Shown here piece by piece: positions 18,825-27,470 of a stretch of DNA of 64,000 bases. Both the position numbers and the translations under genes were made by a program. Source of the DNA: Curtobacterium sp. TC1 (GTDB lineage: Bacteria; Actinomycetota; Actinomycetes; Actinomycetales; Microbacteriaceae); assembly GCF_019844075.1 (NCBI RefSeq), contig NZ_CP081964.1, positions 2,108,001-2,172,000 of the forward strand, written 5' to 3'. Position 1 is the first letter of the stretch. Each line of letters opens with the position of its first letter. Below the pieces are notes generated by a model. It saw nothing but the letters and a program-made list of their open reading frames with translations. It had not been told where the DNA came from and ran no database searches.

Positions 18825-20378
18825 ATGAACGACGAGACCGAGCCGGTGACCGAGAGTCCTCTGCTGAACCCTCGACCGTCCTCCGGCGGTCTCGACCGGC
18901 CCGACGTCGTCGTCCGCAAGGGGCGCCTGACGCTGCTCAACGGCCACCTGACGCCGCAGCAGTCGATGATCGAGGACCTGCTGTTCCTCGACGACGCGCT
19001 CACCGAGGCCGACGTCGACCACCTGCTCATCCGCGGCAACGACGAGCGTCCGGTCATCGCGATCGACGAGCGCGACCGGCAACGTGCGGAGAGCGCCGTG
19101 ATGGCCGCCGCCGTCAACGAGCCCTTCTACGCGAAGCCGCCGGGTCAGCCGGCCGTCCTCGTGCAGGACGACGGGCTCGGGCCCGTCGACGAACCGGTGC
19201 TGCGTGTGTTCCGCCCGCGCCTCGAGCCGCTCGGCCGTCTGCGTTACGGCGCCGAGACGAGCGTCCAACTCGAGTTCTGGCGACTCACCGACACCGAGGT
19301 GCTCGCACCCGTCGAGAACGCCCTGATGCGCCGCAGCCTGCCGGTCGAGGAGTTCGTGCTCGTCGACATCGAGCGCTACGGCCGCACCTGGCGCACCGTC
19401 GAGCACATGTTCGACGACCACGTCTCCGACATCCGGTTCCCGATCGACATCGTCTTCTCGTGGGTCGACGGCAACGCCATCGAGTACCAGCGCGCCCGCC
19501 AGGCAGCGCAGGCCACGGCCGTCCTGGGCGAGGGCGATGACGCCCCCGCCCGGTTCCGGCAGATCGACGAGCTGAAGTACGCGCTGCGTTCCGTGCACAC
19601 GTTCGCACCGTGGATCCGTCAGATCTACATCGCCACCGACTCGCCCGCGCCGCACTGGCTCGCCGACCACCCCAAGGTCCGCATCGTGCGCAGCGAGGAG
19701 TTCTTCGCCGACCCGTCCGTGCTGCCGACGCACAACTCCCAGGCGGTCGAGTCGCAGCTGCACCACATCCCGGGAATCAGCGAGCACTTCATCTACTCGA
19801 ACGACGACATGTTCTTCGGCCGCACCGTCGACCCGTCGGTGTTCTTCAGCCCGGGGTCGGTGACGAAGTTCATCCTCGCCACCACCCGCATCGGGCTCGG
19901 TGTGAACAACGCCGCGCGCAGCGGGTTCGAGAACTCGGCGCGCGTGAACCGCCGGTTGCTGCAGCAGCGGTTCGGTGCGGTCACCACGCGGCACCTCGAG
20001 CACGCGCCCACCCCGCTCCGAGCGTCGATCATGACGGAGATGGAGCACGAGTTCGCCGACGAGTTCCGCGCCACTGCGGCGTCCCGCTTCCGCGCTGCCG
20101 AGAACATCTCGGTGACGAACTCGCTGTACCACTACTACTCGTTGCTCACCGGCCGGGCGATCGTGCAGGAGAACGCGGACGTCCGCTACATCGACACCAC
20201 GATGCAGTCCGGGTTGCGGTCCCTCGACGAGCTGCTGAAGAAGCGGAACGCGGACTTCTTCTGCCTGAACGACGGCAGCTTCCCCGAGGTCAGCGACGAG
20301 GAGCGCACGCAGCGCGTCACGGACTTCCTCGAGCGCTACTTCCCCTTCCCCGCGCCGTGGGAGCGCGACAGCGTCTAG
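18825..20378 (+). CDS. Stealth-family sugar-1-phosphate transferase
   Basis: 517 aa. The four Stealth conserved regions appear in order: CR1 near residue 27 (PDVVVRKGRLTLLN), CR2 (IRFPIDIVFSWVDG), CR3 (GISEHFIYSNDDMFFGR) and CR4 near NADFFCLND. The family includes bacterial capsule hexose-phosphate transferases and the catalytic part of GlcNAc-1-phosphotransferase. It would transfer a sugar-1-phosphate to make a phosphodiester-linked surface glycan. No capsule locus surrounds it. The stop lies inside a strong hairpin. Confidence 0.9.
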   Translation: MNDETEPVTESPLLNPRPSSGGLDRPDVVVRKGRLTLLNGHLTPQQSMIEDLLFLDDALTEADVDHLLIRGNDERPVIAIDERDRQRAESAVMAAAVNEPFYAKPPGQPAVLVQDDGLGPVDEPVLRVFRPRLEPLGRLRYGAETSVQLEFWRLTDTEVLAPVENALMRRSLPVEEFVLVDIERYGRTWRTVEHMFDDHVSDIRFPIDIVFSWVDGNAIEYQRARQAAQATAVLGEGDDAPARFRQIDELKYALRSVHTFAPWIRQIYIATDSPAPHWLADHPKVRIVRSEEFFADPSVLPTHNSQAVESQLHHIPGISEHFIYSNDDMFFGRTVDPSVFFSPGSVTKFILATTRIGLGVNNAARSGFENSARVNRRLLQQRFGAVTTRHLEHAPTPLRASIMTEMEHEFADEFRATAASRFRAAENISVTNSLYHYYSLLTGRAIVQENADVRYIDTTMQSGLRSLDELLKKRNADFFCLNDGSFPEVSDEERTQRVTDFLERYFPFPAPWERDSV

Positions 20379-20406
20379 AACGCGCCAGCGTTCTGCTGTC
20401 GCGCTC
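20361..20406 (+). terminator. Bulged hairpin overlapping the Stealth stop codon
   Basis: GAGCGCGACAGC (20361-20372) then AGAACGC pair with GCGTTCT and GCTGTCGCGCTC downstream, with a 4-nt bulge (GTCT) on the left and a GCCA loop. The TAG stop (20376-20378) lies in the stem. No U-run follows; the 44-bp repeat array begins in its right arm. Confidence 0.5.
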
Positions 20407-20766
20407 CGGGTGAGCCTGCGAGCCCGGCGCCGAGACCCGGCCACGCGCTCCGGGCGAGGCTGCGAGCCCGGCGCCGAGACCCGGCCACGCGCTCCGGGCG
20501 AGGCTGCGAGCCCGGCGCAGAGACCCGGCCACGCGCTCCGGGCGAGGCTGCGAGCCCGGCGCAGAGACCCGGCCACGCGCTCCGGGCGAGCCTGCGAGCC
20601 CGGCGCCGAGACCCGGCCACGCGCTCCGGGCGAGGCTGCGAGCCCGGCGCAGAGACCCGGCCACGCGCTCCGGGCGAGGCTGCGAGCCCGGCGCAGAGAC
20701 CCGGCCACGCGCTCCGGGCGAGCCTGCGAGCCCGGCGCCGAGACCCGGCCACGCGCTCCGGGCGAG
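20401..20766. repeat. 44-bp tandem repeat array, 8 full units plus a partial
   Basis: Units start at 20401, 20445, 20489, 20533, 20577, 20621, 20665 and 20709, with 14 nt of a ninth. Each begins GCGCTCCGGG and ends GACCCGGCCAC. Only three positions vary. Units 3-5 are identical to units 6-8, so a 132-bp (3 x 44) higher-order duplication occurred. Since 44 is not a multiple of 3, no frame is preserved, and the array is non-coding. Confidence 0.9.
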
Positions 20767-20810
20767 CACGCCGCCGACCCTCGCCACGCGCCGTGGTCGC
20801 GACCACAGCC

Positions 20811-20852
20811 GGACGGGAGGCCCGGAGCGGCCCCGCCACGCGCCTCCCGTCC
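20811..20852. terminator. GGACGGGAGGC / GCCTCCCGTCC hairpin (dispersed family)
   Basis: 11-bp perfect arms (20811-20821 and 20842-20852) around a 20-nt GC-rich middle. It is one of eight related intergenic hairpins in this window and lies in the spacer between the convergent Stealth and phosphoesterase genes. Confidence 0.6.
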
Positions 20853-20879
20853 GCCTCGGGCGCACGCCTCTCGCGCGTG

Positions 20880-20930
20880 GTGAGCAGGAATGGTCGGGTC
20901 CCCAGACGGGACCCGACCATTCCTGTTCAC
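20880..20930. repeat. Long hairpin, GTGAGCAG family, copy 1
   Basis: Arms of 23 nt (20880-20902 and 20908-20930) differ at a single G-T wobble around a 5-nt loop. The arm reads GTGAGCAGGAATGG and then TCGGGTCCC. A second copy with the same GTGAGCAG...GGTCGGGTCCC arm is at 40994-41048. Ends 13 nt before the phosphoesterase stop, so it probably also terminates that gene. Confidence 0.75.
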
Positions 20931-20943
20931 GAAGAGTAGCGGC

Positions 20944-21903
20944 CTACCGGTGGATGGGGGAGACCGGCACCGAGTCGAGCGTGAAGACGGGGATGCTCGA
21001 GGTGACGGGAGCCGGTTCGACCGCGGGCGGGATCGTGACTCCGTGCGCTGCGAGGCGGGCCTCGGTCTCGACCGCCGACACGGGCTCGCCGACCGTGGAG
21101 TAGTGCCCGATCGGGACGACCGAGTGCACGACGTTGCGACCGTAGACGTGCACCAGGTTGAACGACTGTGCGCCGTCGCGCCCGCGGGTGCCGCCCTGGA
21201 ACTCGGTGAGGTCCTGCGTGTAGCAGGTGGCGCTGGCGACCGACACGGGGATGCCGGCGAAGACCGCACTCGTCGAGTAGTGCAGGTGCCCGGCGATGAT
21301 GGCCAGCACGTCACTGCCCTCGACGACCTCGGCCAGTGCCTGCTGGTCGCGGAGCTCGACGAGGACGGTCAGGTCCTGCACGCTCGGGACGGGCGGGTGG
21401 TGCATCGCCAGGATGGTGCCGTGCGGAGCCGCCTCGGAGAGGACCTCGGCGAGCCAGTCGAGCTGCTCGGGGGAGACCTCGCCGTGGTGGCGGCCGGGGA
21501 CGCTCGTGTCGAGGGTGATGACCCGGAGACCGTTGACGTCGTAGACGAAGTCGACCGGGCGGTCGGTGGGCTGGAGGCCGAAGAGCTCCTGGCGGAAGGC
21601 GCCGCGCTCGTCGTGGTTGCCCATCGCCCAGATGACCTGCGCGCCGATCCGGCGGGCAGCCGGTTCGACGATCTCGCGGACGCGAGCGTAGGCCCCCGGT
21701 TCGCCCTTGTCGGCCACGTCGCCCGTGACGACGATGGCCTCTGGCCGGGTTCCGGATGCTTCGATGTCCGCGACGATCTCGGTGAGCCGTGCGGCGGAGT
21801 CGACTCCGCCGTACAGATCACCGTCGCCGGAGACGAGGTGGGTGTCGCTGAGGTGGAGGAGGAAGTGGTTCGGCCTGGGGTGTTCGGCCGTCCGGCTGTC
21901 CAT
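20944..21903 (-). CDS. Calcineurin-like metallophosphoesterase (CpdA-like)
   Basis: 319 aa from ATG 21903 (MDSRTAEHPRP). All metal-binding motifs are present: LSDTHLV, VTGDVAD, GNHDERGAF, MHHPP and GHLHYSTS. This set and length match class III cyclic-nucleotide phosphodiesterases such as mycobacterial Rv0805 and E. coli CpdA, so cAMP hydrolysis is a reasonable guess, though other phosphodiesters are possible. Ribosome site is weak (AATGAGA). Flanked by a family hairpin at its 3' end and the qcrB terminator upstream. Confidence 0.85.
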   Translation of the reverse strand: MDSRTAEHPRPNHFLLHLSDTHLVSGDGDLYGGVDSAARLTEIVADIEASGTRPEAIVVTGDVADKGEPGAYARVREIVEPAARRIGAQVIWAMGNHDERGAFRQELFGLQPTDRPVDFVYDVNGLRVITLDTSVPGRHHGEVSPEQLDWLAEVLSEAAPHGTILAMHHPPVPSVQDLTVLVELRDQQALAEVVEGSDVLAIIAGHLHYSTSAVFAGIPVSVASATCYTQDLTEFQGGTRGRDGAQSFNLVHVYGRNVVHSVVPIGHYSTVGEPVSAVETEARLAAHGVTIPPAVEPAPVTSSIPVFTLDSVPVSPIHR

Positions 21904-22017
21904 CGGGGTCTCATTCCGTTGGCGGATGCGTGGTGCAACACGTTGCCACACCGTCCTGGACGAGTCCAGCACGTGTCGGTGAACCAGCCGTGAACTGGGG
22001 GCGGCGTGTTGCCCCGT

Positions 22018-22062
22018 ACACGAGGAAACCCCCGCCACATCGTGACGGGGGTTTCCTCGTGT
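22018..22062 (-). terminator. Terminator of the ctaE-qcrCAB operon
   Basis: Perfect 17-bp stem (22018-22034 with 22046-22062) and an 11-nt loop, 9 nt after the qcrB stop. On the minus strand the stem contains AAACCCCCG. It is the longest simple stem near the operon end and lies upstream of the phosphoesterase gene. Confidence 0.75.
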
Positions 22063-22070
22063 GCCTCGGA

Positions 22071-23762
22071 TCAGTGATCCCCGGGGCCGACCTGCGGAGC
22101 CTGGTGGCCTCCAGCGAGGTCCGGGCCGTGGTGGGCGGCGTGCGCTGCCTCGAGCTCGGCCTTCGAGACCGGCTCGATGCGGTCCTCGAAGAAGAAGCGG
22201 GAGATGCTCGCGCGGGCCTTCTGGACCACGGTGATCTGCCCCTTGGCGTTCGGGCGGATCATGAGCGGCTTGTACTCGTTGAACTGCAGGAGCTTCCACC
22301 GCTCGTACTCGTCGAGCTGCTCGTGCACCTCGATGTACTCACCGTGGGGGAGTCGGACGATGCGACCGGACTCGTAGCCGTGCAGGACGATCTCACGGTC
22401 CTTCTTCTGGAGTGCGAGGCACACGCGCTTCGTGATCCAGAAGGCGACGAACGGGCCGAGGACCGTCGTGGCCTGGATCACGTGGATCACGTGTTCGATC
22501 GACACCAGGAAGTGGGTCGCGATGATGTCCGACGACGCCGCAGCCCAGAGGCTGGCGTAGAGCGTGATGCCGGCGGCACCGATCGCCGTGCGGGTCGGGG
22601 CGTTGCGCGGGCGGTCCAGGATGTGGTGCTCGCGCTTGTCGCCGGTGATCCACGACTCGAGGAACGGGTACAGCAGGATCGCGAGGATGAGCAGCACCAG
22701 GACCGCGATCGGCGCCAGGATGTTGAACGACACCGTGTAGCCGAACCACACGACCTCCCAGTGCGGCGGCACCAGACGCAGTGCGCCGTCGGCGAAGCCG
22801 ATGTACCAGTCGGGCTGGGTACCGGCGGAGACCGGCGAGGGGTCGTACGGGCCGTAGTTCCAGATCGGGTTGATCGTGAACATCGAGGCGATGAGGGCGA
22901 TGATGCCCGCGACGATGAAGAAGAACCCACCGGCCTTGGCGGCGAACGCCGGGAGGATCGGGACACCGACGACGTTGTCGTTGGTCTTGCCCGGTCCGGC
23001 GAACTGGGTGTGCTTGTTGATGACGACGAGCACGAGGTGGACACCGAGCACCGCGACGAGGATCGCCGGCAGCAGCAGGATGTGCAGCGTGTAGAGGCGG
23101 CCGACGATGTCGGTCCCCGGGAACTCGCCACCGAAGAGCAGGTAGGCGATCCAGACGCCGATCACCGGGACACCCTCGATCATGCCGACGATGATCCGCA
23201 GCCCGTTGCCGGAGAGCAGGTCGTCGGGGAGCGAGTAGCCGGTGAAGCCCTCACCCATGGCGAGGACCCACAGCAGGAAGCCGAAGACCCAGTTGAGCTC
23301 ACGCGGCTTGCGGAAGGCACCGGTGAAGAACACGCGGGCCATGTGCAGCATGATCGACGCCACGAACAGCAGGGCTGCCCAGTGGTGGACCTGGCGGACG
23401 AACAGCCCGCCGCGGATGTCGAACGAGATGTCCAGCGTGGACTGCAGGGCCGTCGACATCTCGACGCCCTTGAGCGGGACGTACGAGCCGTTGTAGACGA
23501 CCTCGGCCATGGAGGCCTGGAAGAAGAACGTCAGGAACGTGCCGGAGAGCAGGACGACGACGAAGCTGTACAGCGCCACCTCGCCGAGCATGAAGCTCCA
23601 GTGGTCCGGGAAGATCTTCCGGCCGACTTCCTTGACGAGCCCCGAGATGCTGGTGCGCTCGTCGATGTAGTTGGCGACCCCGCCGATGATGCGGGATCCG
23701 CGCTCCGGAGCCGGCTTGTTCGCCGTGCTGCTCGGTGCCGTGGTGGTGGGGGTGCTGGTCAT
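22071..23762 (-). CDS. qcrB: Cytochrome bc1 complex cytochrome b subunit QcrB
   Basis: Membrane quinol-oxidising subunit of the actinobacterial bcc complex. At 563 aa it has the usual C-terminal extension over mitochondrial cytochrome b. Heme-ligating histidines lie in RQVHHWAALLF and in the later TLHILLLPAI helix; the quinol-site motif reads PDWYIGF in place of PEWY. About nine membrane helices. The tail after residue 430 is hydrophilic. Its ATG overlaps the qcrA stop by 1 bp. Confidence 0.95.
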   Translation of the reverse strand: MTSTPTTTAPSSTANKPAPERGSRIIGGVANYIDERTSISGLVKEVGRKIFPDHWSFMLGEVALYSFVVVLLSGTFLTFFFQASMAEVVYNGSYVPLKGVEMSTALQSTLDISFDIRGGLFVRQVHHWAALLFVASIMLHMARVFFTGAFRKPRELNWVFGFLLWVLAMGEGFTGYSLPDDLLSGNGLRIIVGMIEGVPVIGVWIAYLLFGGEFPGTDIVGRLYTLHILLLPAILVAVLGVHLVLVVINKHTQFAGPGKTNDNVVGVPILPAFAAKAGGFFFIVAGIIALIASMFTINPIWNYGPYDPSPVSAGTQPDWYIGFADGALRLVPPHWEVVWFGYTVSFNILAPIAVLVLLILAILLYPFLESWITGDKREHHILDRPRNAPTRTAIGAAGITLYASLWAAASSDIIATHFLVSIEHVIHVIQATTVLGPFVAFWITKRVCLALQKKDREIVLHGYESGRIVRLPHGEYIEVHEQLDEYERWKLLQFNEYKPLMIRPNAKGQITVVQKARASISRFFFEDRIEPVSKAELEAAHAAHHGPDLAGGHQAPQVGPGDH

Positions 23763-24826
23763 CAGCGTTCACGCTCCCAGAAGGACGGTCCGACCGGCTC
23801 GTGGAAGTCGCTCTGGGCAACCAGGTAGCCGTCGTCGTCGATCGCGATCGGAAGTTGGGGGAGGGGGCGTGCGGCCGGACCGAAGATGACCTCGCAGTTG
23901 TTCGAGACATCGAAGGTGGACTGGTGGCACGGGCACAGCAGGTGGTGCGTCTGCTGCTCGTAGAGCGCGACCGGGCATCCGACGTGGGTGCAGATCTTGG
24001 AGTACGCGACGATGCCGTCGTAGCCCCAGTTCTCGTGGCCCTTGGCGGGGTTGAGGTCCTTCGGGTCGAGACGCATGAGGAGGACGGAGGCCTTGGCCTT
24101 CTCTTCCAGCATGTGCTCGGAGTCGAGCATGCCGTCCGGGATGACATGGAACACCGAACCGATGGTCACGTCGGAGGCCTTGATCGGCAGACCCGTCGGG
24201 TCCTTCGTCAGGCGCAGGCCCTGCTTCCAGAAGGTGTGGCGGAGGAGCTCGTTCGGGTCCTCGGCCGGAGCGAGGTCGCGGACCAGGACGATGCCCGGCA
24301 GCGGGAACGCGGCCAGCGCGCCGATCATCGAGTTGCGGATCAGCTTGCGTCGGCTGAAGCCGGACTCCTTGTCGGCCAGCTGGAAGGCCTCGACAGCCTT
24401 GGCGCGGGTCGCGTCGGTGCCGCGGGTGCCGTGGCGGAGCTCGGTGATCTCGCGGTCGACGACGAGCGACTTCGACCAGTAGACCGCACCGAGGCCCAGC
24501 GCGATGAGTGCGAGGGCGATCGACAGGCCGAGGAAGAGGTTCGCGGTGCGGACCGTCCCGAAGTTGTTCGAGTCGATCGGGAAGGCGACGTAGGCCGCGA
24601 TCGAGAGGACGCTGCCGACGATCGAGAGGTAGAAGAAGGTCGCGACCTGGCGCTCGGCCAGACGCTGCTTCTTCGGGTCGACGTCGGTGCGGCGCGCGCG
24701 GTGCGGCGGCTCACCCGGGTTCTCGAACGGGTCGGCGGGCAGCACCGCGATCCCGGGGGAGGTGGTCGTGCCGTGCTTCTCGACAGCCGAGGACGAGTTC
24801 AGCGTCTCGTCGTCGTGCTCTGCCAT
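23762..24826 (-). CDS. qcrA: Cytochrome bc1 complex Rieske iron-sulfur subunit QcrA
   Basis: 354 aa from ATG 24826, chosen because GAAGGGA sits just upstream; an earlier in-frame start would add 9 residues. Three N-terminal membrane helices, characteristic of actinobacteria, precede the Rieske domain. The 2Fe-2S ligands are in CTHVGCPV and CPCHQST (C-x-H and C-x-x-H), and the two loop cysteines complete the disulfide. Takes electrons from quinol at QcrB to QcrC. Confidence 0.95.
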   Translation of the reverse strand: MAEHDDETLNSSSAVEKHGTTTSPGIAVLPADPFENPGEPPHRARRTDVDPKKQRLAERQVATFFYLSIVGSVLSIAAYVAFPIDSNNFGTVRTANLFLGLSIALALIALGLGAVYWSKSLVVDREITELRHGTRGTDATRAKAVEAFQLADKESGFSRRKLIRNSMIGALAAFPLPGIVLVRDLAPAEDPNELLRHTFWKQGLRLTKDPTGLPIKASDVTIGSVFHVIPDGMLDSEHMLEEKAKASVLLMRLDPKDLNPAKGHENWGYDGIVAYSKICTHVGCPVALYEQQTHHLLCPCHQSTFDVSNNCEVIFGPAARPLPQLPIAIDDDGYLVAQSDFHEPVGPSFWERER

Positions 24827-24859
24827 GGTGTTCCCTTCAGTGTCGTTCGACACGGACGA

Positions 24860-25669
24860 TCAGTTGGACTTCGCGGTCAGCCAGACGGTCATCGCAACGA
24901 CCGCGCCGAGTCCGAAGATCCAGATGAACAGACCCTCGGCCACCGGGCCCAGGGAGCCGAGTGCGAACCCGCCGGGCGACTTGTTGTCCTGCACGTACTT
25001 GAGGTACGTGATGATGTCGGCCTTCTGCTCCGGCGTGAGGTTGAGGTCGTTGAAGACCGGCATGTTCTGCGGGCCGGTCTGCATGGCCTCGTAGATGTGC
25101 TTGCCGGAGACCGTCGACAGGTTCGGGGCGTACTTGCCCTCGGTCAGAGCGCCGCCGGCGCCGGCCACGTTGTGGCACATGGCGCAGTTGATGCGGAAGA
25201 GCTCTGCACCCTCGGCCGCGTCGCCGTCCTCACCGTTGGTGAGCTCGGTCGAGGGGACGGCCGGGCCGGGGCCCAGCGAGGCGACGTACTCGGCGAGGGC
25301 GTCGACCTGCTCGTCCGTGAACTGCGCGGGCTTCTCTTCAGCCTGCGGGCCCTGGGCGGCCATCGGCATGCGGCCGGTGCCGACCTGGAAGTCGACCGAG
25401 GCGGCGCCGACACCGATGAGGGACGGACCCTCGCTCGTGCCCTGGGCGGAGAGGCCGTGGCAGGTCGCGCAGTTCGAGGCGAAGAGCTTCTGGCCCTCGT
25501 TCACCTTCGACTGGCTGGTCGCTGCGACGGTGGTCGTGCTGTCGTCCGCGTTCGCCGTGGAGCTGAACAGCGCGTACGCACCGCCGGTGGTCATGAGACC
25601 CACGACGATGAGCGAGACGGTCGCCATCGGAGAGCGGCGGCCCTTCTTGGACTTGGTTCTGTTGAACAT
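24860..25669 (-). CDS. qcrC: Diheme cytochrome c subunit QcrC
   Basis: 269 aa membrane-anchored c-type cytochrome. An N-terminal helix (about residues 15-35) is followed by two CxxCH heme sites, CATCHGLS and CAMCHNVA, in tandem cytochrome c domains, and a C-terminal anchor helix (FIWIFGLGAVVAMTVWL). In actinobacteria QcrC replaces soluble cytochrome c and passes electrons directly to cytochrome oxidase within a bcc-aa3 supercomplex. Third gene of ctaE-qcrC-qcrA-qcrB. Confidence 0.95.
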   Translation of the reverse strand: MFNRTKSKKGRRSPMATVSLIVVGLMTTGGAYALFSSTANADDSTTTVAATSQSKVNEGQKLFASNCATCHGLSAQGTSEGPSLIGVGAASVDFQVGTGRMPMAAQGPQAEEKPAQFTDEQVDALAEYVASLGPGPAVPSTELTNGEDGDAAEGAELFRINCAMCHNVAGAGGALTEGKYAPNLSTVSGKHIYEAMQTGPQNMPVFNDLNLTPEQKADIITYLKYVQDNKSPGGFALGSLGPVAEGLFIWIFGLGAVVAMTVWLTAKSN

Positions 25670-25690
25670 GTGCTGGGGGGTGTCCAGTTC

Positions 25691-26329
25691 CTACTTGAGA
25701 AGGTAGATGACGGCGAAGAGGAAGATCCACACGACGTCGACGAAGTGCCAGTAGTACGACACGACGATGGCGGTGGTCGCTTCCTTGTGACCGAAGTTCT
25801 TCGCGGCGAAGCCGCGGCCGAGCGTCAGCAGGAAGGCGATGAGGCCACCCGTGACGTGGAGGCCGTGGAACCCGGTCGTCATGTAGAAGGCCGATCCGTA
25901 GGCGCTCGAGGAGAGCGTGACGCCCTCGTGCCAGAGGTTGGCGTACTCGAAGATCTGGCCGCAGACGAAGATCGCGCCCATCGCGTAGGTGACGAAGAAC
26001 CACTCCGTCATACCCCAGTGGCGCGGGTTCCAGCTCGTGCGGTGCACCTGGAAGCGCTCCGCTGCGAACACCGCGAACTGGCACGCGAAGCTGGACAGCA
26101 CCAGGATGATCGTGTTCACCGAGGCGAACGGCACCTCGAGCTTGGAGGTTTCGGCCGCCCAGAGCTCGGGGGACGTGCTGCGCAGCGTGAAGTAGATCGC
26201 GAACAGGCCGGCGAAGAACATGACCTCGCTGCCCAGCCACACGATCGTCCCCACGGCAACGGCGTTCGGCCTGTTCAGGGCCGGACCGCTGGCGGATCGG
26301 GAGAGAGAGGTGCTAGTCACGTCCTCCAT
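25691..26329 (-). CDS. ctaE: Cytochrome c oxidase subunit III
   Basis: 212 aa with about five membrane helices, including [33 protein letters not shown] and [24 protein letters not shown], typical of CtaE/CyoC. It is the first gene of the respiratory operon and is divergent from trpD across 70 bp. Subunits I and II are not in the window. ATG 26329 is used; a GTG 9 nt later is possible. Confidence 0.94.
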   Translation of the reverse strand: MEDVTSTSLSRSASGPALNRPNAVAVGTIVWLGSEVMFFAGLFAIYFTLRSTSPELWAAETSKLEVPFASVNTIILVLSSFACQFAVFAAERFQVHRTSWNPRHWGMTEWFFVTYAMGAIFVCGQIFEYANLWHEGVTLSSSAYGSAFYMTTGFHGLHVTGGLIAFLLTLGRGFAAKNFGHKEATTAIVVSYYWHFVDVVWIFLFAVIYLLK

Positions 26330-26387
26330 TATGGCCGAAACCCCCGACAGTGTTTTCGCAGGAGACTGGCGGGTCTCTCGAATTCAC

Positions 26388-26393
26388 TACGAT
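26388..26393 (+). promoter_or_regulatory. Probable leaderless -10 of trpD
   Basis: TACGAT ends exactly 6 nt before the trpD ATG and there is no Shine-Dalgarno. It lies in the 70-bp region shared with the divergent ctaE promoter. Confidence 0.45.
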
Positions 26394-26399
26394 CGAGCC

Positions 26400-27455
26400 A
26401 TGCCTGAAGCACTCTCTTGGCCCGCAGTGATCAGCGCGCTCATGGCGCGCGAGGACCTGACGATCAGGCAATCCACATGGGCCATGGAGGAGATCGTGCA
26501 CGGGCGCGCCACTCAAGCGCAGATCGCGGCGTTCGCCGTGACCCTCCGAGCCAAGGGCGAGACCGTCGACGAGGTCGTCGGGTTCCGCGACGCGATCCTC
26601 GACGCCGCGGTTCCGCTGGACGTCGACCCGATGGCCCTCGACATCGTCGGCACCGGCGGTGACGTCGTCGGTACCGTGAACGTGTCGACGATGGCCGCGA
26701 TCGTCATCGCCGCCGCCGGGGTGCCGGTCGTCAAGCACGGCAACAAGGCCAGCTCCTCGAAGTCCGGGTCGAGCGACGTACTCGCCGCACTCGGCCTCGA
26801 TCTCACGATGGACGCCGCGCGTGTCGCGGACACCTTCCGGCGTGTCGGGCTGACCTTCGCGTTCGCCAACGCGTTCCACCCCGGCTTCGCCCACGCCGGG
26901 CCGGTCCGGCGCGAGATCGGCGTGCCGACGGTCTTCAACTTCCTCGGACCGCTCGTCAACCCCGCACGGTGCGAGGCCAACGCCGTCGGAGTGGCCCAGC
27001 TCGAGCTCGTGCCGATCATCACGGGCGTGTTCCAGACCCGCGGCGCGACCGCCCTGGTGTTCCGCGGTGACGACGGTCTCGACGAGCTCACGACCACCGG
27101 GCACAGCCACATCTGGGAGGTCACCGGCGGGCGCATCACCGAGCACGACCTCGACCCGCGTGACCTCGGCATCGCCCGTGCCCGCACGGAAGACCTGCTC
27201 GGTGGCGACCCGGAGCACAACGCCGGCGTCGTGCACCGCGTCCTGGCGGGGGAGACCGGCCCGGTCCGCGACATCGTGCTCCTGAACGCCGCTGCCGGCC
27301 TGGTGTCCTTCCGGCTCGCGCAGGACCCGGCCCAGTCCGACCGCCCGATCCTGCAGCGGTTCCGGGAGCAGCTCGCGGTCGCCGCCGAGGCGATCGACTC
27401 GGGCGCCGGCGCCCGCAAGCTGGCTGATTGGGTCGGCGAAGGTCCCGCCGCGTAG
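26400..27455 (+). CDS. trpD: Anthranilate phosphoribosyltransferase
   Basis: Second step of tryptophan synthesis: anthranilate plus PRPP. The 351-aa protein has DIVGTGGDVVGTVNVST (PRPP/Mg loop), KHGNKASSSKSGSSD, and the anthranilate-site segment AHAGPVRREIGVPTVFNFLGPL. The trpD-ctaE divergent arrangement is conserved in mycobacteria, where trpD also stands apart from the other trp genes. Start ATG 26400 is supported by the leaderless -10. Confidence 0.95.
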   Translation: MPEALSWPAVISALMAREDLTIRQSTWAMEEIVHGRATQAQIAAFAVTLRAKGETVDEVVGFRDAILDAAVPLDVDPMALDIVGTGGDVVGTVNVSTMAAIVIAAAGVPVVKHGNKASSSKSGSSDVLAALGLDLTMDAARVADTFRRVGLTFAFANAFHPGFAHAGPVRREIGVPTVFNFLGPLVNPARCEANAVGVAQLELVPIITGVFQTRGATALVFRGDDGLDELTTTGHSHIWEVTGGRITEHDLDPRDLGIARARTEDLLGGDPEHNAGVVHRVLAGETGPVRDIVLLNAAAGLVSFRLAQDPAQSDRPILQRFREQLAVAAEAIDSGAGARKLADWVGEGPAA

Positions 27456-27470
27456 TCCACGCCGCCCCGC

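Noticed and set aside
20401-20766. CRISPR array
   Set aside because: Units are contiguous with no unique spacers, and no cas genes are present.
20375-20920. Open frames on both strands through the 44-bp array giving Arg/Pro/Gly repeat peptides
   Set aside because: 44 is not a multiple of 3, so the peptide repeats only by cycling through frames. There is no start signal, and the flanks are non-coding.
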